A stretch of 64,000 nt of DNA, from NCBI GenBank assembly GCA_911728455.2, contig OU452228.1, forward strand, positions 9,162,629-9,226,628, read 5' to 3'. The notes below the pieces were generated by a model. It saw only the letters and a list, made by a program, of their open reading frames with translations. It was not told the DNA's origin and ran no database searches. The position numbers were made by a program, and so were the translations under genes. Below, in pieces: positions 12,901 to 24,900 of the stretch. Position 1 is the first letter of the stretch. The number at the start of each line of letters is the position of its first letter. The stretch is from Marthasterias glacialis. Its lineage: Eukaryota > Echinodermata > Asteroidea > Forcipulatida > Asteriidae.

Positions 12901-15900
12901 TCATTTACTAGGACAAAACTGCCTTGCCCCTACACATAAGAAGTATCAGGCCTGTAAGCTTGTACGCATTTCAAGGGGGCACCAAGGCAATGACTAGGGG
13001 CACCATGGTAATGACCAGGGGCACCAAGGCCATGACCAGGGGCACCATGGTAAAGACCAGGGGCACCAAGGCCATGACCAGGGGCACCAAGGCATGACTA
13101 GGGGCACTAAGGCACTGACATGGGGCACCAAGGCATCGACCAGGGGCACCAAGGCATCGACCAGGGGCACCAAGGCCATGACCAGGGGCACCAAGGCCAT
13201 GACCAGGGGCACCAAGGCCATGACCTGGGGCACCAAGGCACTGACATGGGGCACCAAGGCATCGACCAGGGGCACCAAGGCATCGACCAGGGGCACCAAG
13301 GCCATGACCAGGGGCACCAAGGCCATGACCAGGGGCACCAAGGCCATGACCTGGGGCACTAAGGCACTGACATGGGGCACCAAGGCATCGACCAGGGGCA
13401 CCAAGGCATCGACCAGGGGCACCAAGGCCATGACCAGGGGCACCAAGGCCATGACCAGGGGCACCAAGGCCATGACCTGGGGCACTAAGGCACTGACATG
13501 GGGCACCAAGGCATCGACCAGGGGCACCAAGGCATCGACCAGGGGCACCAAGGCCATGACCAGGGGCACCAAGGCCATGACCAGGGGCACCAAGGCCATG
13601 ACCTGGGGCACTAAGGCACTGACATGGGGCACCAAGGCATCGACCAGGGGCACCAAGGCATTGGCCAGGGGCATGGAGGCAAAGGCCTGCCAATGAATGG
13701 TCTCTCTTATAAACAGCATTATGAATGTTGATGCAAACGATGCAAGCACAGTAAGAATGCAAACATGCAGGAATATCAACTAATGAGGAAATTAACCATA
13801 TTCAACAGCTGTAAAATTACCCTGAGAATTGTTTCTCTTTGGGTCTTATCATTGATGAACTGATAAATTAATGTGCCAAGTACTATTAAAGGGACACATT
13901 GCCTTCAAATCTCTTAAAATTGTTGCTGTTTGGAATAGCTCCTTATCCTTTTACAGATTTTTTTTATGACATAAAACACCTACAGTGTGTTGTAATTAGT
14001 GAGTAGTGATTGAAAAAAAAACATACGTTTGCCTCTGGAAATACAACCAGCGGAACCACACTCCACATAGAAATAAACAGTCAGCCATTTTAATGGAGTA
14101 ACATTTGGTTCCACAAAATGGCGGCCTGTATTCTGTTATGAAATCAAACACAAAACCCACAATTTTAATGGGATTTTTATGTGAATCCTTACATTTTACT
14201 TTTAAATTATTTTTCAAACTGCATTTATTTGATAACAAATGCTTTTTATAGGTAAGATTTTAAAGTTTGCATGGTGGGAACTGGGAATACAATCTAGTAA
14301 GTTTTGCAGTGACACCGTGTAATTATCTCTAATGAGTTGGGGTGGTCCTGAAAAGAACCGGTGGTCTAACAACTCGACGTTTCGATCAGTATGCTCTGAT
14401 CGTCTTCAGGAATGAAGACGATCAGAGCATCGCTTCTTTCCAGAGCAAACCATCGGTTCTTTTCAGAACCACCCAAACAAAGGAGAGTTAATTACATGGC
14501 GCCACCGCAAAGCTTACTAGATTGCTTTTTATATCCCAAAAGCGCCCAATCCCAATGGCGATGTGTCCCTTCAAAAGGTGATGCAGACAACTTGTATTTA
14601 AAAATACAAACTGCAGACGCATTAATTTTTGTCACCAACTTATAATAATAATAATTGTAGTTCTCATAGAGCAATTTATCATCCTATGGGTGTCTCAAAG
14701 GGTTCATAATTTTTATGACAGGTATACAGAGCTGCATAGATTTTGAGTTATGAGACCAGTCACTTTGTAATTATGTAGGACGAGGTGATGAGGTGCAATC
14801 TGCAGCCAACCATGCCACAAACAATGGGCGCAATTAATATTCGGGGTTCTTTTATGTGCAATACACAGCTAACATCCGGAAGATCTATCTAGCCTTTATG
14901 GTTTTAAAGGGTCTCGCCCAAGGACACAAGTGCCATAACCTGCAGGACCTGAACCCACACTCTGACAACACCACAACTTGAGCCTCATGCACTAGACCAC
15001 TCAATCACAGCATCCCCCAACACAGCATGTTTTTTCTTTCCTCAAGAGCAAGAAACCTTTCTGAAAATTTTCAGAGGATGATTGCATATATTCACCTTAC
15101 TCACTTGAATTGCTAACCCTGGCAAACTCACCGCGGAAATTAGTATTTCCCGGTTAATAGATACCCCTGCCTGAGAGCAAGGGTTAAAACACCAGCTCAA
15201 CATCAGCAGAGTGACTGTAAATGCTTCCATTCTTTTTACAAGTTTAGACGTTTGTAATATAACTGTGAACATTTCAGCTCATTTGGTTGTTTCATTTGCA
15301 AGAAAATGGTAAAAATGTATTCAGCATATTTTTGTATGCATTCTTAGGCAGAGTTTGGGTCTCATCAGACAAAAATTTATTTTGGATCTTATTTAATTTA
15401 TCATTCAAAAACGAAGACACTTAAGGCACAATTACTTCTGGGAAAGTTTTCTACCATCATTAGCTTTATCTTTAAGCCAGGTACCGTATATGTAAATCTG
15501 TGAACATTTACATTTTTCTTTCTTACCAATGTTGAGCTGGGGCTTTAAGCAAGAAAACAGGAATTAGCATGTGGCTGTTTTTCCTCAAGAAAATTGCAGC
15601 GAATTTGAATTGAACATGGCTTGGAAGTGAGGTTAAGATTCCCCAAGATTTTCCTGGGTTCCTCCCTCCCTTGGGAAATGGCTCTGGATGTGAAAAGGGC
15701 TTAAAAATTGTTCTATGCTCCTTACTTCTCTTTTAGTTTGCAGTCTGTTTCACCAAGAAAGATGGTTATTAATAACTCCATCCTCCATGGTTTCACAGTT
15801 AAACATCAAACCCATGAGATTGGGCAATTGATACTGAATGCAAATAACACATTCCAGCTGTTTTCCTCCAATAAAAACTTAAATCATTTTCTTCATTAGA

Positions 15901-18900
15901 TAAAATGCAGGCCTGATACTTCACGGAGGCAACAGAGGCAATTGCCTATGTTGCCCCTGGTCATTGCCTTGGTGCCCTTGAAATGTTCCAATAGAAATTT
16001 ACAAGTTCCTCATAGAGGAGCCCGTTATCAAGAAGAAAATGCCTTGGTGCCCTTGCCCTTTCAAGACCAAAGCAATCAGGCCTGAAAAATGCATATAAAT
16101 ATCTCATCCATTCCTGTGTATTTGGCAAATAGTTGCTACAGCATGTCTATACAATAGAATTACTCTCAGTACAGGTGTTCACAGGATCACTTGTTTGCTA
16201 AAAGAATCAACAGTCCACAAATATTGACTTGGGAAAACTCTGACAGTTCAAACCAGGCATGCAAATATGGAGAAAGAATATCCGCCTCCATGCTGAGACA
16301 TTTACAATTCAATTCAGACAAACCACACTGATGGGAAATGTACCCGAAATGTAAAAATCATTCTTTCTAATCTTTATGATCGAAGCCAGACTGGGTCAAG
16401 TGTTTTGTTGAATCAGTTGGTGTGAGTTTTAATCTAAAACCTTGAGGGACTTATAAACTGCAAACAGATTGATTTCATCTCTATCGATTTAGCGTAAAAA
16501 ACTGGGGTCGATGTTGGTACAAAACATTGTACAACTTTACAAGATAACCGGACGAACCTGGAGATAACAACCTTTCCAAAGTAGCTTTCACAACAATGGT
16601 TATGAGGGGGGGGGGGGCCTAAGGCCCCCAACCTGCCCACTCCTTCTGGTTATGCCACTGGGGTTGAGCAACGAGAGGGATGTGTGTGTGGGGGGGGGGA
16701 GTGACTCCCCAAAGGGTTTGAGCAACCAGGGGGATGTGTGGGGGGAGTGACACCCCAAAGGGGTTGAGCAACCAGGGGGATGTGTGGGGGGAGTGACACC
16801 CCAAAGGGGTTGAGCAACCAGGGGGATGTGTGGGGGGAGTGACACCCCAAAGGGGTTGAGCAACCAGGGGGATGTGTGGGGGGAGTGACACCCCAAAGGG
16901 GTTGAGCAACCAGGGGGATACGTGGGGGGAGTGACACCCCCAAAGGGGTTGAGCAACCAGGGGGATGTGTGGGGGGAGTGACACCACAAAGGGGTTAAGC
17001 AACCAGGGAGATGTTTGGGGGGAATGACACCCCAAAGGGGTTGAGCAACCAGGGAGATGTTTGGGGGGAGTGACACCCCAAAGGGGTTGAGCAACCAGGG
17101 GGATGTGTGGGGGGAGTGACACCCCAAAGGGATTGAGCAACCAGGGGGATGTTTGGGGGGAGTGACACCCCAAAGGGGTTGAGCAACCAGGGGATGTGTG
17201 GGGGGAGCGGCGAATGCATATAAGGTCTATGCAGCATTGGGGAATCGGCAGAAACCTACTTGCTTCTAATCAGTGCCCCACCCCCACCCCCTCCCCAAAG
17301 CCAAAGGAATCCCAGTCAGTAAATTGGCTTCCATACACCCTCCCAAAGAAACTGTTCAAGTAACACCCCTGGATTTATGGATGGATAATAACATATAACA
17401 TACCGTCTGCAATTGCTCCGGCGTTCGGATCTGACTTGGCATGCTCAATATGTTTTTGGCTTCAGTGGTTAAATTTATCTGGAATAAAAAACAATGCACA
17501 AGTGACAACTTAGAAAAAAATACTAGTAAAACTAAAACAGCTCTCTCGTAAAATTTCGATAAAAACATAACAAAGCCCCCCTTTTTAAAGGCATCCTACA
17601 CACAATATTATCTCACTCTTACCTCTCGTTTTGCTTTGAAATCTCGCGGATCAAACGAGAGTCCCGAGGTCTTCAAGTCATCTGAAGGTAGTTGCTCGGC
17701 AATCTCAGTAAACGTCAAAGTTTGTTTGCCACTAGTTTTGTGCCTGTAACATAAAATATGAGAACATTCAACAATATTAACAATGAATCAAACGAATATT
17801 GCAACACTAAAAGTTTTTTTTTCATAATCATTATTCATAACAATGTATCAAACACCGTTTTTATAGTGTTAAAAAGTGCTTAACTACAGGTATTACATTG
17901 ATTGTTGACTATTACGTTTTAATGAACTATGACTAATTTACTCTGAAAGGACTGTCTTTAAAGCCGTCGAAAGCCAGAAATTACAGAATTTTAAGCCGTT
18001 TTAAAATTGTTTTAAAATCAAGATAGAAGTTTTCAGAGTGCCAGTAGGCCTAACTCTTATAAAAACGAGTGAATAACTCAATGGGAAATTAACTCGTTCA
18101 GGCTCTTTGGCTTATTTATTTAAAATGTTAACAAGCAACATTTTTGAATCTCAATCACTCTAGAAATATGCTCCATATGTACTCGAATTGAACATTAAAT
18201 TTTGCCTTGAAGAAAAGAAAAAAAAACCGTATGCCCCTATACGAGTTACCAAAACAAAAATGCAACGCTTAGCATATAAATATCACACACGTGTTTTTTC
18301 AAAATACCTTTCATTGATTTTTCCTGTTACGTTAATCTCTTTTTTTCAGTTGAGTTTTCCTTTTTGATTTAAACTATCTATCCCTGTGTCCTCACCTCCC
18401 CCCCCCCCCCGCCCAGATTAGCCAAGAATTGTCCAGAGGGTTAACAAAGTTGGTCAATATTGGACCAGTATTTAGCCCTTGAGATCCTATTAAGGAAACA
18501 TGATAGGGTTATTACGTGTGTCGCTTATTAAGCAGGGAGTTAGTGGCTGAATGGATATCGACGCTTTGGTGGACATTGGCTGACCCATGATTATCTGATA
18601 AGACGTGTACCCAAAGAGGGCGCGCTTGTTATAGTTCGTCTCCTTAGCAACATTCATCATTCATCATTCTCGGTAATCATCAACAATGTCCCAAATCGTG
18701 TAAACAAACCTTCATAGATGAATGAAGGCCAATCGTCTGGGTCCGTTTACTGAACACGAGACTTGGCTTTCTTATTGTTAATGGATACGGGGAACGCGAC
18801 AAATGTGTCGGAAGTGTCGGTCTATAGACCTTGATCATGAAGCAGCAATTTTGTCTTCTACCCATTCCAGACCACAGTAACCAAACTGAGGCTAAAGGAC

Positions 18901-21900
18901 ACTTAGTCTGTACCCTATCTCCTCAATGTCAAGTCGTGTTTGTTAGCGCTATTACGCGGTAAGGAACAAGACAAAGATGGCCACGAACTGTAGCTTTGTT
19001 TGATTTGAAAATATGAAGATTTGTTTACACTGGGTTAAGTTTCTGTTTTTATGGACCATGCATTTAACCGATAACCTATTTTATTTCGATATTCTTTATT
19101 CGATCAAATAAAACTAAGTTGATGAATTGGCACAACAGAAGTTATCTTTTATTAAAGCATGACAGGCATACAACGATATGTACGTGGAACCTATGGGTAA
19201 ACACTGCATGGGGACATCATGTCAATATCCCTTGATTAGCGCCGACAAATCAAGTGACAAATTAGTCAAGATGAAGTCCTAATTAAAATCAAACATTGGG
19301 AAGATTCCAGATATATAGTACTGAAAGGTAAATATGAACAACTATACCGAGAGTAGAAGTGGCCCAGATACGAACAATAGTTCGTTAACTACAAGTTATC
19401 GATTGGGTTTGTGTTACGTGTTCAATCACAGTAGGTCTGTGCGGGTGCCACTTTGCCAATCACTCCGCGAGGTCCCCGCATGCAAATTAGTTAGGCTTAC
19501 ATCAAAATCTTAGCAAACAACGAAGAGTTTTGTGTGCCATTTTTTTACGGAATCACATCTCGCTTTCGTCCCATATCATTTTTTGGAATGCCCTTGAACT
19601 TTGAAACACGCTGCACAAAACCTACTCAGCTATTCAGGTGTGTATTATTTATCAATTTATCTGATAGCAACAGTCATTTATATTTCTTCAAAAAAACATT
19701 GGCGACAGAAAGTCCACACAGCCCTAGTTTGTTGAAAGGGATGGGTTTTGATCGAAATTATTTCACTAAGAAAAAGCGTACGAATTCACACCCCTTTGGA
19801 TAGCAATAAACCATTCTGTGACAATGCCAACAACAAAATAGGTCTATACAAAGTTAAAATCTAATTTTGAAAACATTAACAGCAAAAAATAATAATAATT
19901 CATGTGTAGCTTTTCCCGGCCAAGTTTTGAATTTTTAATGTTCATTATCAGAATCAATCGGCAATTAAATTTTGCGTGATTTTATTTTACAAATCGAGCA
20001 AATTAGGGTTTCTTTTTCATTGTTGTGGCATTCAATTTCACTTGGTGAAATTGGGCGGGAAAACCTTTGTCATGTGCATTTACAAATCACTTTACATTTG
20101 AAAAAAAAATGCATTTGTCAATGCGTTAAAAAATCACTATTTGAAAAAAAATGTGCTAAATGTCAATGCGTTTAAAAACAACTTTACATCGGAAAAAATA
20201 CATTTGTAAATACATTTACAAATCACTTTACATTGGATTTTTTTTTATCGATGCATTTAAAAAATCACTTTACATTGGGAAAAAAAAACTTGCATTTGTC
20301 ATTGCATTCAAAAAACTCTTTACATTTAGAAAAAAAATCCACTGGTAAAAAAGTTAACAATGAGAGAAAACCGAACGGCAGTGATCGGCCACCACACCTT
20401 ACTTCCGGTCTTTAGTTCATTCACTTGTTCTGACATTATTTGTTGTCAACCGGCCGTTAAAGTCTGGCGTTATTCGAACATGGCGTATCTGTTGTTAAAG
20501 TGTGTGACTTTGTTTCCTTGGCACAACGCGATGGGAACCAGTGGTTCCCAACACAGTTCGCAGACGCCCGAAACTTGCACTGTGTATGTAGCCCCACAAA
20601 GAAGTTCAGCCACCTTAGGGGCTATATAACCAGTCAAAACAAAATCGGTAATGGCTTACAGTCATTCATTCTTCTTGAAAGTGCATTGGTGACAGAATTT
20701 CGATAGTGCCCTACAACATAAAAGGGTGACGTTTAAAGGAGCTGTGGTTAGTGGCGTAACTAAGGGGGAGGGGTGGGGGGGGGGGGGCCACCTGCCCCCA
20801 AACTGATGTCTGTGCCCCGCCCCCCCCCCCTTTGAAATCTGGACATTTGAGATTAAAAATTACCCAAACAAATGTCACATTTTATGAGCTTTTATGTAGT
20901 AAATTCAATATTTTTAAATGTATTTTTAAATTATATACAAGCAGAATGTATTTTGTTTTACTTCAACACGACAGAAGAGCGCTGAAAAGGGGTTTGTTTA
21001 GGAAAAATACAAACGGAAACTACAGTTTTAGTTGGCCCAAAGTGCCCCCTAGAAAAAATGGTGCCCCCTCCCCTTGTGGCCCCCTTAAATTTTACCCTAG
21101 TTACGGCGCTGGATGTGGTTACAAAATGCTTTAGGGCAGAGCATAATATTCAGACCAAACAATTTTATCTGCGTAAAATGAGTTCTGTAAAAATCAAGGT
21201 CTTATGTTTCTGAAGAAGAAAAAACCCACAACATAGATCGTGCTACTATTACAGGCCTGATTGCTTCATTCTTGAAAGGGCAAGGGCACCAGGGCATTTG
21301 CTTCTTGATAAAGGGCACCTCTATGAGGAACTTCTAAATTTCTAGTAGAACATTTCAAGGGCACCAAGGCAATGACCAGGGGCAACGGAGGCAATTGCCT
21401 CCGTTGCTTGCCTCCGTGAAGTATCAGGCATGCTATTAGACATTCACAGTACTTGGGTTAATTGAGCAAAAGAGCAATGCATATAAAAACATGCAATAAA
21501 GGCAAATTGTAATTTGGCTGCTTTGTGTGGCGGTTGGTGCTTCGCCTGCCTTTAATCAAGCGAGCAATAAAATATTCATGGAAAATAGGTTAAGTGCTCT
21601 CCGTAAGCGCTATCTGGGTAAAAGATTAATGTGCAAAGTAAGCAAATCTTTGCCATCATATAACCAAAGATGTTCTGTTTCTGGAAAATTTACCTAACTA
21701 AGACGTACTGTTGTTGTTTGGATTTGGCACGCTTAATGTACATTTATTGTATAAGCTGCCATTTTGTATGGGAGACCATAATTCAGTTTTACTGCGAGTG
21801 TCTTTTTGATTGCCTAAATCCCCTACTGATGAATAAAATAAGCCATTATTAATAATTTTAAAAAAATCATGTAATTGTTATACTTTGTAAATTTCAATTC

Positions 21901-24900
21901 TTGAAGGTACATCTATTTAAAACCTCTTTTTGAAAGAGGGGGTTGTCTTATTCTTGTTTGTTCTCTATACGTGCTATACACTCTGACAAGTCTCGGGTCA
22001 AAATGATTGACCCAGACTCTATGTCCCATGGGGGCCCGACCTATTTCTAGGTCAGCTTGACCCGGAAACTGGTTAAAACAAGGGATTTTAACTTGGATTC
22101 TGGGTCATTTTGCCACAGATTCCAGGTCATACTGACCCGAAAATGGGCTAGGTCAAATCTAACCCGTTTCTTTCACAGGGTAGTCGCCATATTCAGCCAG
22201 TGTGGAAGAAACTACAAGTAGCCTAATCTATACAAGGGGAACGTTCTGAAACCTTCAATAAACTAATTACCACTTCTTGTTTGTTTGTTTGTTTGTTTTA
22301 ATGCATGGACATTTATGACACTTACTTTTTGAAGACCATTGAGTGAATACGTAACATGAGGATGACCATCCTGATTGCATGTGCGAATCTTCTGCGAGCC
22401 TATACACACCAATGAAAAAAACAAAAAACAAAGATAGTTTAATATACATGGATTACAATAACAAATTAATTGCATTTAAAAAAGTTTTTTTTACTAGAAT
22501 GTAATAATTGCATCGGGGATAAATAATATAATTTTGCTTTAAAGCCCCAGCTCAACATTGGTAAAGTGTCTGTAATTCTACAATTCTTTGCACATATCAA
22601 AATACAAGGCTTAAATGAAACAAAACCAACCTGTGAAAATTTCAGCTAATTACGTTGTTCATTTGCGAGAAAACGGTAAAAATTCATGCAGCATTCTTGT
22701 ACGCATTCTTAGGCAGATTTTTGGTCTCCAATGAGACGAAAACTAATTTTGGATCTTATTTCATTTATTATTCAAATACGATAACACTTCAGGCAGAAAT
22801 ATTTCAAGGAAAGTTTTCTACCATCATTATCTTTATACCATAGGTATATGTAAATTGTGAAGATTTTTGTTTTTCTTTCGTACCAGTTTTGTGCTGTGTC
22901 TTTAACCCTTTCACCGATAATAACACGAAAACAGAAAATCCGAAATACATGAAGAATGCAAAGCCAATGTGTGTTTTACGATCATTTATTTGTGTGAATA
23001 TTTCAAGTTTTTAAAAAAGAGGGTTACCTTTTTGTAATCTTTATACGATGTATAAGCAACGATTGATACCGGTATGTATTTAGTGACGAACTCAAACACA
23101 ATTTATCGGGGGCAACAAAGTATTGCAACCTGGTAATACTCGACAGTTTTAACGACAACGTTACCAGTATGAAAAAAACCCCATTCAACTGCATAACATA
23201 TTAATTGAGGTTGCTAATAATAGTATTAAATACAAGCCATACAAAACATACCAATTTATATTGCCCAAGAGACCTTGACATTTGCATGTGAGGAAGAAAG
23301 CCCCACAAAGCATAAACCCGGCTTGTATTAATTTTAGGGAGAGCGCACAAAAACAGTCCGATCGTTAAGAGAAAAAAAAACAAGCCACAAATACGTGAAC
23401 AATATAATATAACCCGTTGGATATGATAACAATTGGCTTTTGACGTAACATGACTTGGTAAGTAGAAAACAAACATTGAGCCATGTGGCTCTACGGTGAA
23501 CGTGTACAGGGCTTGGGTAGGGCCTTAGCAACACAACAATCAGCAAGAATGACAAGATGTCATCGCTTCCTCATCTAACACGGCAGGCATGCCAGAACCA
23601 GTTGGTGTTCAGGGAATATTTTTAATCAAGAGATTGCATTGGTTTCTGGTGATAAATACAGACATTATTTTTCAATCTTAAAAAAAAGAACAAAAAAGAG
23701 GAAAAGGGCTATACTCTGAGGTTTAAGATTAAAGGTCACTCTCGAGTATATGGGACAAACTTTGCAACCGACAGGAATGACTTTCAAATCCATATTAATA
23801 TTTATATATTTGTTTAAATAATAACCGATTTGCATTTGAATTTACAACGAGTAAATCAAATCAACTTTTCTATCAACAATGGAGGGGGTGGTGTCAAAAG
23901 CAGGACAAATAATTAAATTAAAAACAATCGATTTAAAAAAAAACTGGCTCAAACAGTATAACAAGGTTTCAGCTGTTGTTTTTACAATTATTGTTGATTC
24001 TAATGTCGTAGCCGGGATGCACTGTTTAAAACGTTTTAAGAAAGCAGTGCAGTATTTTGCCTGCCAGGGAATTCCCTGGAATGAAGGAGCTTCGAGGACA
24101 CGATGTCCCTCTTTTGTAAACGAGGTAATAATGGTCTACGAATTAGCGGTATTGCGTTTATTACTTTATTAACAACGTCTTTGTATGGTGCTGAGTTGTC
24201 AATGTAACGACTTGTGTAAACGGTGCTTTATTTTGAGCTTGGCAACACCGCATCGGTACAAACAATCTGATAAAACGTAGCATGATCTACTCTGCGTTGA
24301 TCCTAGCAACCATCTTTTACTGCAGAAGCCTATATATACAAAGAGAACTACAAGGGACTTGTAGATGTCCATCACAACATACAACGAAACAGGACAGGTT
24401 TTTATGCAATTCATATGTCAGACATCTCTAGACGCATGTTTGATCACTAAAAGTGCAATAATTTCGTTTGACCTACTCTCTAAATGTAAAAGCGTGAACG
24501 TTTCACTCGCTTGCCAGAGTGGTGTCAGTTTGGCTCTTTTGAGAGTGAAACTCACTCTTCACCACTCCTTTTTGAGTGAAAGTGGAGTGAATTTCACTCT
24601 GAATCTAGTGAAAATACATGTTTTTCACTCTAAAAAGAGTTGTCCGCCATATGGCTCCTCGCACGAGTGGTATGGCATATAAAAAGAGTGGTTTTTCACT
24701 CTTTCACATTAAGAGAGTACCAACTAATAACGGAAAATTATCTGTCACAAATACAAAAACAACTATTGATGCATCACAGAGGCAAGAGAGGCTACTACTT
24801 CCATACCTCCCGGTCGATGCCTTGATGTCTTTTGACAAGTTCCAGAAGAAATGTACATTTACGCATACCTCATATGGGTTCTTCTGAGCTAGAAAAAAGT

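Noticed and set aside
12965..13690. CRISPR array
   Set aside because: The 21-bp units are contiguous with no unique spacers, the DNA is eukaryotic, and no cas-like gene is present.
12971..13779. Three frames of 200-263 codons in the 21-bp array
   Set aside because: A 21-bp period keeps every stop-free frame open; heptad repeats such as TRGTKAM and their minus-strand partners are not evidence of a protein.
16600..17237. Pro/Cys/Leu-rich frames of 80-184 codons on the minus strand
   Set aside because: By-product of the 46-bp minisatellite; three overlapping frames give the same repeated words.
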